A stretch of 64,000 bases of DNA from positions 248,001-312,000 of the forward strand of contig NZ_JBJKOP010000036.1 in the NCBI RefSeq assembly GCF_046707225.1, read 5' to 3'. The translations under genes were made by a program, and so were the position numbers. The first letter of the stretch is position 1, and every line of letters starts with the position of its first letter. Below are positions 23,076 to 31,615 of the stretch, piece after piece. The notes under the pieces were generated by a model. The model was not told the DNA's origin. It searched no databases and was given only the letters and a program-made list of their open reading frames with translations. The DNA is from Caproicibacter sp046707225. GTDB taxonomy: Bacteria; Bacillota; Clostridia; Oscillospirales; Acutalibacteraceae.

Positions 23076-24674
23076 TCAGGAATCTCTGTATTTGGATGGA
23101 GATACGCCGTATTTTTTCTTAAAGACATAACTGAAATAGTTGGGTTCCGCATAGCCTACTTTCTGGGCGATCACATAAGTTTTATCTTCGGTTGTGTTCA
23201 GCAGGTCAACCGCCTGCCGAAGGCGTACTTCTGTCAGGTAGGATACGAAACTTTTTCCGGTTTCCCGTTTGAAAACAGTCGAGAAATAAGTCGGGCTAAC
23301 ATGAAGAAAGGAACACAGGTCTTCGACGGAGATGCCGGTTTTCTGATAATTTTCCTCTATGTACTGAATCGCGTGCTGCGCGAGGATTTTTGTATTGTTG
23401 ACCCGCTGGCATTTGATCTTTGAACTGATTCTGATGCAAACCTGTGCGCACCACTGTTTGATTTCATCCGGGGTCTGCAATTTGGTAAGAGCGTCCGTGT
23501 AGCTGAAATTTTCGTCAAAAATCTCACTGCCGTCCAGTCCGTACGCATGCAGCACCTTCAAAAACGACGTGATGATTTCCAGCAGATAAATCCGATATTG
23601 ATCAAACGGAAGCAGTGCTGATTTTGGATGGGAGAAAAAGCTGTCGATCTTCTCTTCAATTTTACGCTCATCTCCCATTTTGATCAGATTCGAAATCGCG
23701 TCTTCATCTTCCTGAAAAAATTCGATTCTGGCTGTTTCGTCAGGTTCGACGTCGTTGATGTAGATCGCTTTGTCTCCGCCCATACCGGCACTGTATTCCA
23801 GCGCGGTGAACGCTTCACGATAGGATTCCCTCAACTGATGCAGGTCTGGCTTTATGGTACCGATCCCGGCCATTACTTTTAAATTCAGAACTCGTTGAGC
23901 CGACTTACAAACTTCGTTTATGCCGTTGATCATGGGAATCAGGTTGTTATCATGAAAATATGCGATTACAATGACACAGTCATAGTACAGAAAATCAATA
24001 AAACTGCAGAAATTCCCCAACATATCATCCAGAATGCTTTTGACCGAAATAGGAATCAGTTCTTCTTTTCCTTTCAGATTGCATTTCTCATCGATGTTGG
24101 GGTCGGCACGCAGAAGCGCGGCGGCCCATCCCTCCACATCCAGATTCAGATGGAAGGTGCATGCCTGAGCGTTGAGCTGTTCCGGTGTCAAATGTCCTTC
24201 AATCAGCCCTGAAAAAAACTGCTGGCGCATAATCGGGAGGCTGTCCTCGTACGCTTTTCTAAGCATTTCAATATTCGTTTTTTCATTGAATTCCCGGTCA
24301 AGCTGAGCTTTTATTTTCTTCAGGGTTTTGGTCAGCTCCACGGAATCAATCGGTTTCAGGATATATTCGGCAACGTGCAGCTTGATTGCCTGCTGCGCAA
24401 ACTTAAAGTCGTCAAAACCTGAAAAGACAATCATTTTTGTGGAGGGCATCATGGCGCAGATTCTTTCGCAAAGATCAAGTCCGCTTAGGAACGGCATTTT
24501 AATATCCGTCATAATGACGTCCGGATGCAGCCTTTCCGCCTTCTCCAGGGCGTCGACTCCGTTTTCTGCGGAGCCGACAAAGGTATAACCCAGTTGAGCC
24601 CAGTCGATTCTTCTGGCGATTCCTTCGCAGATTTCTCGTTCATCGTCGGCCAATAAAATTCGATACAATCTCAT
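23076..24674 (-). CDS. YesN-type response regulator with AraC DNA-binding domain
   Basis: 532 residues. Receiver domain 1-120 with ILLADDERE acid pocket, phospho-acceptor Asp in DVIMTDIKMPF and Lys in ILKPIDS. A long linker of about 280 residues with CDEF-like GGDKAIYINDVEP text follows, then two AraC helix-turn-helix motifs at the C-terminus (ISVEDLCSFLHVSPTYFSTV and YVIAQKVGYAEPNYFSYVFK). ATG 24674 chosen with GAAGGA upstream; the longer frame adds nine unsupported residues. Cognate to the YesM kinase. Likely target: the mglBAC promoter region (28.8-29 kb), by proximity only. Confidence 0.9.
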   Translation of the reverse strand: MRLYRILLADDEREICEGIARRIDWAQLGYTFVGSAENGVDALEKAERLHPDVIMTDIKMPFLSGLDLCERICAMMPSTKMIVFSGFDDFKFAQQAIKLHVAEYILKPIDSVELTKTLKKIKAQLDREFNEKTNIEMLRKAYEDSLPIMRQQFFSGLIEGHLTPEQLNAQACTFHLNLDVEGWAAALLRADPNIDEKCNLKGKEELIPISVKSILDDMLGNFCSFIDFLYYDCVIVIAYFHDNNLIPMINGINEVCKSAQRVLNLKVMAGIGTIKPDLHQLRESYREAFTALEYSAGMGGDKAIYINDVEPDETARIEFFQEDEDAISNLIKMGDERKIEEKIDSFFSHPKSALLPFDQYRIYLLEIITSFLKVLHAYGLDGSEIFDENFSYTDALTKLQTPDEIKQWCAQVCIRISSKIKCQRVNNTKILAQHAIQYIEENYQKTGISVEDLCSFLHVSPTYFSTVFKRETGKSFVSYLTEVRLRQAVDLLNTTEDKTYVIAQKVGYAEPNYFSYVFKKKYGVSPSKYRDS

Positions 24675-24783
24675 ATGATTCCTTCGTTTCAATAATTGCA
24701 ATGATTAAGCACAAAAAGTAATTCGTATCAGTGACAGATTGTGTGATTTGTCCCTAAACAGTATTATAACATAAAGACGTTTC

Positions 24784-24828
24784 AAAAACAGCTTTCAGCT
24801 CATGACAACAGACCTGTCATGAGCTGAA
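24784..24828 (-). terminator. terminator after mglC
   Basis: TTCAGCTCATGACA (24794-24807) and TGTCATGAGCTGAA (24815-24828) form a perfect 14-bp stem; on the minus strand AGCTGTTTTTG follows. It separates mglBAC from the regulatory unit that starts at 24674. Confidence 0.8.
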
Positions 24829-24854
24829 TATAGAAAGGTGCATTTGCAGCCATA

Positions 24855-26078
24855 TCAGTGCCACAAAACCTTGTGGTATTTTGAAAGATCTATTGCAACC
24901 GCGACCACAATGATAATACCTTTGATGACCTGCTGCCACATGGGGCTGACATTGATAAACTGCAGGCCGTACTGGATGACGGTGAAAATCAGGACGCCGG
25001 TTACGATGCCGCTGATTTTGCCGATGCCGCCGGCGAGAGACACACCGCCGACGCAGCAGGCGGCGATGGCGTCGAGTTCATATCCGTAGCCGTATTGATT
25101 GGAGGCTCCTGCTGTTCTGGCAGCTTCCAGAACGCCGCCGAACCCATATAAAACGCCTGCAAGAATAAAGATTCCCATCAGCGTCTTAAAAACATTGACC
25201 CCGGAAACGCGCGCGGCTTCCATATTTCCGCCGATCGCATAGATGTTTTTGCCGAAAACAGTTTTATTTAGAATAATCCACATTAGAATTGTGACGGCGA
25301 TTGCGATGGGGACCAGAATGGACACTTTGTCGAACAGCTTGGTCTGTGCCAGATTCGTAAAATCTTCACGGACGCCGCCGATCGGCTGAGAATTGTTTGG
25401 GGGCATATCAAAATACAGGGAGCAGATGCCGTAAATACTGACCGAACTTGCCAAGGTTGCAATAAACGGATGCATGTTATATTTTGCCACAAGGAATCCG
25501 TTGATCGCGCCGAAGATACCGCACGCAAAAATTGCAAGAAGAATCGGCAGAATAATCGGAACCTGAGGGAGATTCGGGAAAAACCTGTGGGCATAATCGG
25601 GATTCTGCAGCATGGAAGTGGAAATAACAGCGGCCAGCCCGACCATGCGCCCGGCAGAAAGATCGGTGCCTGCAATCAGCAATGTGATGCAGATTCCCAG
25701 GGCGATAATTAAACGAATGGAAGATTGCGCGAGAATATCGAACAGCACGTCGAATTTCATGAAACGGGGTTCGATAAAAATGATGATAATAATTAGTACA
25801 AGCAGCGCGAAAATTAGCGCATAATTCAGAAAAAAGGATTTCGCGCTTTTGCGGGAAAACAGAACTTCTTCCCCTTTTCTGCCGGTGTTGAACGTTTGAA
25901 GAACACCGTACATAAACAGGCACGCGCCGATAATGGCAAGGAACCCGGGCAGGTCGTAAATCTTCTTGATATGTAACAGCAACCCCAGAATGGCGCCGAA
26001 AATCGCAAAGCAAATGCCCGCCGCCATAAATACCGCCGCAAATTTTCTGCGCGGCACAGCTTTTCCTTCCTGATCCAT
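24855..26078 (-). CDS. mglC: galactose/methyl-galactoside ABC transporter permease MglC
   Basis: Inner-membrane permease of the CUT2 sugar importer family, about 407 residues with ten or so hydrophobic segments. Typical text: ALGICITLLIAGTDLSAGRM, GAINGFLVAKYNMHPFIATL, and YGYELDAIAACCVGGVSLAG near the C-terminus, the conserved CUT2 loop. It has about 60 extra N-terminal residues with two helices relative to RbsC. ATG 26078 is taken; the GTG at 26090 adds four residues and is possible. Third gene of mglBAC, 20 bases after mglA. Confidence 0.9.
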   Translation of the reverse strand: MDQEGKAVPRRKFAAVFMAAGICFAIFGAILGLLLHIKKIYDLPGFLAIIGACLFMYGVLQTFNTGRKGEEVLFSRKSAKSFFLNYALIFALLVLIIIIIFIEPRFMKFDVLFDILAQSSIRLIIALGICITLLIAGTDLSAGRMVGLAAVISTSMLQNPDYAHRFFPNLPQVPIILPILLAIFACGIFGAINGFLVAKYNMHPFIATLASSVSIYGICSLYFDMPPNNSQPIGGVREDFTNLAQTKLFDKVSILVPIAIAVTILMWIILNKTVFGKNIYAIGGNMEAARVSGVNVFKTLMGIFILAGVLYGFGGVLEAARTAGASNQYGYGYELDAIAACCVGGVSLAGGIGKISGIVTGVLIFTVIQYGLQFINVSPMWQQVIKGIIIVVAVAIDLSKYHKVLWH

Positions 26079-26098
26079 AGGTACTCTCACTTCCTAAT

Positions 26099-27598
26099 CT
26101 AATTTCTGTATTGTGTTGCGAGACGCATGACCGAAATCTGGTCGGCATCCTCACGGTTCAGAATACCCGTGACCCGGCCCTCGCACATCACCATGACTCT
26201 GTCTGCCATTCCAAGCAGCTCCGGCATTTCGGAAGAGATCATAATAATTGATTTGCCTGATTTGATCAAATCGAGCATGATGGTGTAAATTTCATATTTG
26301 GCGCCAACGTCGATTCCGCGGGTTGGTTCATCCAGAATCAGTATATCCGGATCGGTTAAAAGCCAGCGGGCAATCAGAACCTTTTGTTGATTGCCTCCGG
26401 AAAGATTCTCCATTTCCGTATCAAGATTCGGGGTTTTTACATTCAGGGTTTTACTCATTGATTTCGCGGCTTTGTAGCGTTTTGAATCGTTGAGCAGGCC
26501 GCCTTTGGCAAATTTTTTCTGGCTCGCGATGACCGTGTTGTCCAAAACGGACAGATGCGCGTAGACGCCGGAAGCCCGGCGCTCTTCCGTCAGCAGAGCC
26601 AGACCGTTCTTTTTTGCGTCCTGAACCGACTTGATTTCAATTTTTTGACCGCTTTTATAGATTTCTCCGGAGGCGATTCCCCGCAGGCCGAATATGGATT
26701 CGACCAGTTCCGTCCGCTGGGCTCCTACCAGTCCTCCCAGTCCCAGAATTTCTCCTTTGTGAAGCTCGAAGCTGACATGCTGGAACGATCTTGCTTCGGC
26801 AGAACACAGATCGCTGGCCTGAAAAACAATTTCCTTGCCGGGGACGCTGTTCTTAGGGGGGAATCTGTTGGTCAGTTCACGCCCGACCATCATCTGAATC
26901 ATCTGGTCCGTGGTCATTTCGGAAGAAGGCCAGGAACCTATGTGTTTTCCGTCTCGCATAACAGTGACTTCATCTGAGATTTTTAGAATTTCTTCCATCT
27001 TATGGGAAATATAGATAATCGCGCAGCCCTTTTCCTGAAGATGTCTCATGATGCTGAATAAATGCTCGGTTTCATTGTCCGTCAGGGAAGAGGTCGGCTC
27101 ATCCATGATGATCAGCTTTGAATTGTAGCTGACCGCCTTAGCAATTTCAACAAGCTGCAGGTTGGAAGGAGATAACGTAACTGCCAAGGCCTCCGGGTTC
27201 ACATCGAGATTAATCTCCTGAAACAGTTCTTTTGTTTTGCGGACCATGGCTTTCGTGCTTACAATAGGCCCGTTTTTCGGGAATCGCCCGAGCCAGATGT
27301 TCTCCATGACAGGGCGGTAACGAATCGGGTGCTGTTCCTGGTGGATCATGGAGATTCCCAAGTCAAGCGCCTGCCTGGTATTGGCGATTTCAACCTCTTG
27401 TCCGTTAAAAATTACTTCGCCTTCGTCTTTTATGTAAATGCCGAACAGGCATTTCATCAGGGTCGATTTTCCGGCTCCGTTTTCGCCAACCAACGCATGC
27501 ACACTGCCGGGCCTTACTTTCAGGTTTACGTCCTCCAAGGCTTTTACGCCCGGAAATGATTTTGATATGTGATTCATTTCTAGGATGTATTCACTCAA
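26099..27598 (-). CDS. mglA: galactose/methyl-galactoside ABC transporter ATPase MglA
   Basis: Cytosolic ATPase of 499 residues with two ABC cassettes in tandem, typical of CUT2 importers. First half: Walker A GENGAGKSTLMK, variant signature LSPSNLQLVEIAKA and Walker B LIIMDEPTSSLT. Second half: degenerate Walker A region GLVGAQRTEL, signature LSGGNQQKVLIARWL and Walker B ILDEPTRGID. TTG 27598 is the start with AAAAGGAGGG eight bases upstream. Lies between mglB and mglC in one operon. Confidence 0.93.
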   Translation of the reverse strand: MSEYILEMNHISKSFPGVKALEDVNLKVRPGSVHALVGENGAGKSTLMKCLFGIYIKDEGEVIFNGQEVEIANTRQALDLGISMIHQEQHPIRYRPVMENIWLGRFPKNGPIVSTKAMVRKTKELFQEINLDVNPEALAVTLSPSNLQLVEIAKAVSYNSKLIIMDEPTSSLTDNETEHLFSIMRHLQEKGCAIIYISHKMEEILKISDEVTVMRDGKHIGSWPSSEMTTDQMIQMMVGRELTNRFPPKNSVPGKEIVFQASDLCSAEARSFQHVSFELHKGEILGLGGLVGAQRTELVESIFGLRGIASGEIYKSGQKIEIKSVQDAKKNGLALLTEERRASGVYAHLSVLDNTVIASQKKFAKGGLLNDSKRYKAAKSMSKTLNVKTPNLDTEMENLSGGNQQKVLIARWLLTDPDILILDEPTRGIDVGAKYEIYTIMLDLIKSGKSIIMISSEMPELLGMADRVMVMCEGRVTGILNREDADQISVMRLATQYRN

Positions 27599-27683
27599 CT
27601 GTCAGCCCTCCTTTTCCGTAGAGGTATGCAGCGATGGGGAACGAAAAGAACCGTCTTCACGTTCCCCACATGCTGTCCGTATC

Positions 27684-28787
27684 TTATTTGGTCATGTAAT
27701 CTGTGTAATTGTCCTGAGTCACCTGTACATAAGGAATCCAGACATACTTGTTGTCGGTCAATTCATAACCGATATTATCTTTGGAAATTTCCTTGCCCTC
27801 GGCGGCAGCGGCGGCAATATTAACGGACGCGTCGCCTTGGTTGACGGCGTCATTCAGAACCGTACCGTACATGGAACCCTCTTTCATGGCCTCCAGAGCC
27901 GGAGCCGTCGCGTCGACGCCGACTACAGGAATGTACTTGGACTTATCGCCCTTGTTGTAGCCGTGAGCCTTAAGCGCCTCAATGGCGCCGAGAGCCATGT
28001 CGTCGTTGTTGCAAAGAACGGCTTCAATCTTATCAATGCCCTTAGAAGTAATAAATGTATTCATCAAATCCGTGGCTTTTGCTTTATCCCAGTAAGCAGT
28101 ATCAGCTGCCAATTTTTCTGTTTGAAAGCCGCCGTCGGTGATTGCCTGAATAGAATATTGTGTCCGGAGCACGGCGTCCTGATGTCCCGGCTCGCCCTGA
28201 AGCATTACATACTGAATTTTCCCGTCGCCGTTTTTATCGGCATCTTTATTTTTCTTAAAGTAGTCCACGATAAGCTGGCCGGACATAGTCCCGGATTGTT
28301 CTGCTTTTGCTCCAACGTACCATGCTTTATCATAGCTTTTCAGAATGTCGGCTTCCGGTTCGCGGTTCAGAAAGATAATCGGTATGTTCTTGTCCTTTGC
28401 CTTTTTCACGAGGGACTCGGCGGCAGTCCGGTCAACCGGGTTGACGCACAAAGCTGTTACACCCTTTGTCAGGAAAGTGTCAACCTGTTCGTTTTGCGTG
28501 GCCTGTTTGCTTTGTGAATCAACGATGTTCAGCGTTACACCCAGCTTTTGGGCCTCTTTCGTCATCTCATCCCGAACGCCCGTCATAAAGGTATCATCAA
28601 ATTTGTAGATGCAGACGCCGATTGTCACATCAGACGGATCAACTGCTGCGGTTTCGCTGGATGTGGGTTCCGTACCGGCTGCCGACGATGTCCCTCCGGC
28701 CGATGAAGCCGGTGTAGAACTGGAACACCCAACTGTTACGGTGCCCATCATCAGAGCAGCCATAACCATTGCCAAGGTCTTTTTCAT
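27684..28787 (-). CDS. mglB: galactose/glucose-binding lipoprotein MglB
   Basis: Lipoprotein of 367 residues: signal MKKTLAMVMAALMMGTVTVG followed by Cys and a Ser/Ala/Thr-rich linker to about residue 48. Sugar-binding residues of the MglB family are conserved: Asp in YKFDDTF, Asn in LNREP, the GHQDAVLRT loop, Trp in TAYWDKAKA, NNDDMALGAIEAL and GVDAT. A calcium-loop-like acidic segment DADKNGDGKIQY is present, as in E. coli MglB. RBS AAGGAGG before ATG 28787. First gene of mglBAC. Confidence 0.93.
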   Translation of the reverse strand: MKKTLAMVMAALMMGTVTVGCSSSTPASSAGGTSSAAGTEPTSSETAAVDPSDVTIGVCIYKFDDTFMTGVRDEMTKEAQKLGVTLNIVDSQSKQATQNEQVDTFLTKGVTALCVNPVDRTAAESLVKKAKDKNIPIIFLNREPEADILKSYDKAWYVGAKAEQSGTMSGQLIVDYFKKNKDADKNGDGKIQYVMLQGEPGHQDAVLRTQYSIQAITDGGFQTEKLAADTAYWDKAKATDLMNTFITSKGIDKIEAVLCNNDDMALGAIEALKAHGYNKGDKSKYIPVVGVDATAPALEAMKEGSMYGTVLNDAVNQGDASVNIAAAAAEGKEISKDNIGYELTDNKYVWIPYVQVTQDNYTDYMTK

Positions 28788-29293
28788 ATAACTTCCTCCT
28801 TAGAATTAATTCGGACCGGAAAGCAAACCGTTTGTGCGTGTTGAACAATTTGGCGATCGCAAACCGGTCTTTCTTATTAATTAATTATAAGTATACGGTT
28901 CCGATAAGGAAAAATCCATATAAAATTCTTCTATCTTATATTAAAATTCTTAACTGATTGATGCAATTTTGTCTATAATTTTGCAAAAAGATGCCCGCGT
29001 GTCATTGACTGGGGGGGAGGACATCAACCGTGGGATTGAACGGAAGGAAACCGCTGAATTTGCCGGTTGACTGTCGGTACAAAAATGTAACCGTAGCGAA
29101 AAACGACGGACGAAACAAAGCCCAGGCAGCTTTTGCGCCGCCTGGACTTAGAAGAAATTCTTATTGTTAAGTTACGGTATGGCTTGAATTTACTTGTTTA
29201 AATAAATTAAGCCCACCCCTTTGAGGTAGGCTCAATTCATTATGCTCCCGACTAAACTTGCCCGTCAGAAATTTTCAGGGAGGCACATCATTG
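28788..29293. other. long intergenic region upstream of mglB
   Basis: 506 bases without a supported gene. The mglB-proximal part is AT-rich with TATACT and TATAAT -10-like elements (minus strand, around 28880-28895) but no convincing -35, which would fit activator-dependent expression. A GC hairpin CCAGGC..GCCTGG lies at about 29124-29147 and an imperfect inverted repeat AGCCCACCCC/GGTAGGCT at about 29211-29231. Confidence 0.5.
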
Positions 29294-29476
29294 ATGCGGG
29301 TGAAAAACGAACTAACTGTTTTTTGTTACGCTGTCATCGGAATTTTTGCGATCTTGGCATGTTTGAGTGTGTTCTTTTCACTCATTGAAACTTTGTCCGC
29401 CGAAAACGTCCATTCCCTCGACGGGGGTAATGCCGAGCAACTCGTCTGTAATCTGCCGAAGCGCGGCGGTATCTGA
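29294..29476 (+). CDS. possible small membrane peptide, or 5' fragment of a lost gene
   Basis: 60-residue frame beginning MRVKNELTVFCYAVIGIF with one clear transmembrane segment (about residues 8-32). GGGAGG lies ten bases before the ATG. Its last ~33 codons run antisense into the end of the FadR-type regulator gene (29378). It could be the remaining N-terminus of a membrane protein cut at the border of the adjacent catabolic island, or chance. Confidence 0.25.
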   Translation: MRVKNELTVFCYAVIGIFAILACLSVFFSLIETLSAENVHSLDGGNAEQLVCNLPKRGGI

Positions 29477-30172
29477 GCTGATAATACAGTTATAAATTTT
29501 GTTGTGAGTATCATTTTCTCCCAGTGGAGGGAGGCCGGCCTCAGCCCGACGATGGGCACGGGCTCTTACCAACTGGGTAATATGCCTGCGGATTAGCTGT
29601 TGTACCATGAAATAAACGTCCTTATACAGTCTGTTGTGACTCATTTTCACCACTTTGTAGTGAAAGTTGAAGTCTGCGTCAACCAAACGCTCCAGTAAGT
29701 CTTCATTGTCCACATCCAGGTTATAATCCAGCGCAAGGCTGTTGTAATGCATCAGGGCCTTATGCAATTCCTCTTTCTCCGCATCGGTGCCAGAGAGGAT
29801 TGACAAGCGCATACAATCATATTCCAGCAGGCTGCGCAATTGCTGTACATCTTGGTAGTTATCTTTGCCCTCATAAAAGATAGATATCTCACTCAGCATG
29901 GGCTTGAGGGAAAAGTTACGGATGAATGACCCCTCGCCCACCCGGGTTTCGATAATGCCCAGGGTGCTGAGCTTCTGTAGGGCCATGCGCACGCTTAAGC
30001 GGTTCACGCCGAAAGCGTCAGCAAACTCAGACTCTGAGGGAAGCTTGTCTCCCACTTTCCAGATACCGTCCACGATATCCCGCTTGATGGACGCGCAAAC
30101 CTGGTCCACAATAGATATTCGGCTTATTCTCATTTTTCGGTGGGAAGACTTGCCGAGGGGCTCTTTTTCCAT
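29378..30172 (-). CDS. GntR/FadR-family transcriptional regulator
   Basis: 264 residues. N-terminal winged helix: QVCASIKRDIVDGIWKVGDK, LPSESEFADAFGVNRLSVRMAL, then GIIETRVGEGSFI. The C-terminal FCD domain (about 95-245) has the metal-ligand pattern with DADFNFHYKVVKMS and a later ENDTHNKIYNCI His. FCD regulators bind small organic acids such as sugar acids, which suits the dehydratase genes downstream at 30352-34367. ATG 30172 has AGGTG six bases upstream; GTG 30181 is an alternative. Probably a repressor of the adjacent island. Confidence 0.88.
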   Translation of the reverse strand: MEKEPLGKSSHRKMRISRISIVDQVCASIKRDIVDGIWKVGDKLPSESEFADAFGVNRLSVRMALQKLSTLGIIETRVGEGSFIRNFSLKPMLSEISIFYEGKDNYQDVQQLRSLLEYDCMRLSILSGTDAEKEELHKALMHYNSLALDYNLDVDNEDLLERLVDADFNFHYKVVKMSHNRLYKDVYFMVQQLIRRHITQLVRARAHRRAEAGLPPLGENDTHNKIYNCIISSDTAALRQITDELLGITPVEGMDVFGGQSFNE

Positions 30173-30201
30173 ACCGCTCACCTATAATCATATTTTTTCT
30201 A

Positions 30202-30230
30202 ATTATAACTCTTTTCTGATATAATGTCAT
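30202..30230 (-). promoter_or_regulatory. promoter of the FadR-type regulator at 29378
   Basis: Minus strand ATGACA (30230-30225), 17-bp spacer, perfect TATAAT (30207-30202), about 30 bases before the start codon. Confidence 0.5.
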
Positions 30231-30291
30231 TCTTTTTAAAATAAACGACGAAATGGAACCTCTTAGGGGAGAAGCAAATAAAGCAGTAAAG

Positions 30292-30325
30292 AAGCAGGCG
30301 CCTTTCGATTGGAAGGTGCCTGCTT
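30292..30325 (-). terminator. terminator after the first dehydratase gene
   Basis: AAGCAGGCGCCTT and AAGGTGCCTGCTT form a 13-bp stem (one G-U) between the stop at 30352 and the next gene; T-containing tail CTTTACTGC on the minus strand. Confidence 0.7.
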
Positions 30326-30351
30326 GCAATAGAAGAAATTATAATCGGTAG

Positions 30352-31557
30352 TTATTTAATAACGACTTTTTTAGCTTTTGCCATGTATTCCTCGCTCATT
30401 TCCTGACCGATGCCGGGGAGCTCGGGAATCTCGTAGAAGCCGTTCTTCGGCGCGTAATAGTACTTGCCGGCGTTCTTAAACTTCGTCAGCAGATTGGCGT
30501 TGTGTTCCTCGTGAATGACGAAATTGGGGATAGTAGCTTCCACCTGAAGAGCGGCGGCGGTAGCGATAGGACCGCCGCAGACGTGAATCTGAACGCCTAT
30601 GTCATAGACCTGAGCCATATCGCTGATTTTCTTGGTTTCTGTAATTCCGCCGGTGTTGGCAAGGTCAGGCTGGATCACGTCCAGAGTACGGTCTTCAAAG
30701 AACTGGCGGAACCCCCAGCGGGTGTAGCTGCGCTCACCGGTAGCGAGAGGCAATCCGCTGCGCTCTTTGATATGTTTAAAGAGAGTGGGATTGCAGGGCA
30801 TTGTGGGCTCCTCAAAGTACATGATCCGATAGGGCTCGAGTGCCTTACCTAAAATAGCGGAGGTGTTGGCGTCAAGCAGGGAGTGAATTTCGATGATGAT
30901 GTCCATATCGTCGCCGCCGGCTTCGCGCGCCGCCGCGATGCGCTCTACGGAACGCTTCAAGTCATGCTCCCGGTAGCAGCCACGAATTTGGTTGCCCTGG
31001 GTAGCAAATACCTCGCCAAAATCCTTTTCCTGACACGGGGCGAAAACAGGGTCGATTTTAACGGCGTCGTAGCCGTCTGCCATAGCGTCCTTAACAACAT
31101 CGTAGTAGTCCTTGGGGTCGTACAGAAGAGTAAGAGAGTCGTTCTTTTCGATGATTTTTCGCCAACCGAACTGAAGCTGGGATGCGTAAGCACGGAGCTT
31201 GTCGTTGGTCTTGCCGCCAAGAAGTTTGTAGACGGGCAGATTCAGAGCCTTTCCCTTGATATCCCAGCAGGCAGTGTCTATGGCCGCCATGGCGGAGGTG
31301 ACGACCACGCCGCCTCCCATGCCCCAGAAGGTGTGGCGATGCAGGTGCTCCCAAATTTTCTCGGTATTGAAGGGATCCATGCCAAGAACAAGTTTTGCAA
31401 AGTCCTGGCACTGTCCAAAGGCTGCCTCAGAGCAGTTGCCATAGGCCAAACCAGCCTCGCCGAATCCGCTGATACCTTCGTCTGTGTTAACTTTGACAGT
31501 AACAAAACCGCCAAGAGCACCGTCGCCAAGATAACATTCTACATTTGTGATTTTCAT
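30352..31557 (-). CDS. enolase-superfamily (MR/MLE) sugar-acid dehydratase, galactonate-dehydratase-like
   Basis: 401 residues with capping domain plus TIM barrel. Catalytic text: YDAVKIDP at the end of the second strand, IIIEIHS (metal ligand plus His as in D-galactonate dehydratase), MYFEEP for the second metal ligand, GERSYTRW for the third, QPDLANTGG, and HVCGGPIATAAALQ with the general-acid His. About 45 % similar by eye to the product of 33177-34367, so the two are paralogues. Probably dehydrates an acid sugar to a 2-keto-3-deoxy acid; the exact sugar is unknown. RBS AAAGGAGC before ATG 31557. Confidence 0.85.
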   Translation of the reverse strand: MKITNVECYLGDGALGGFVTVKVNTDEGISGFGEAGLAYGNCSEAAFGQCQDFAKLVLGMDPFNTEKIWEHLHRHTFWGMGGGVVVTSAMAAIDTACWDIKGKALNLPVYKLLGGKTNDKLRAYASQLQFGWRKIIEKNDSLTLLYDPKDYYDVVKDAMADGYDAVKIDPVFAPCQEKDFGEVFATQGNQIRGCYREHDLKRSVERIAAAREAGGDDMDIIIEIHSLLDANTSAILGKALEPYRIMYFEEPTMPCNPTLFKHIKERSGLPLATGERSYTRWGFRQFFEDRTLDVIQPDLANTGGITETKKISDMAQVYDIGVQIHVCGGPIATAAALQVEATIPNFVIHEEHNANLLTKFKNAGKYYYAPKNGFYEIPELPGIGQEMSEEYMAKAKKVVIK

Positions 31558-31615
31558 AAGAAGTTGCTCCTTTCTTGTACCATAAAATCATTTGAAAACT
31601 TCAAGAGAAAACTGT

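Noticed and set aside
24675..24793. Sigma-A promoter for the YesN regulator gene (TTGAAA and TATAAT on the minus strand)
   Set aside because: The spacing is only 11 bp and no other -35 fits; the -10 alone is not enough.
27585..28517. 310-codon open frame antisense to mglB
   Set aside because: The sense strand encodes a complete lipoprotein with sugar-binding residues; the antisense text has none.
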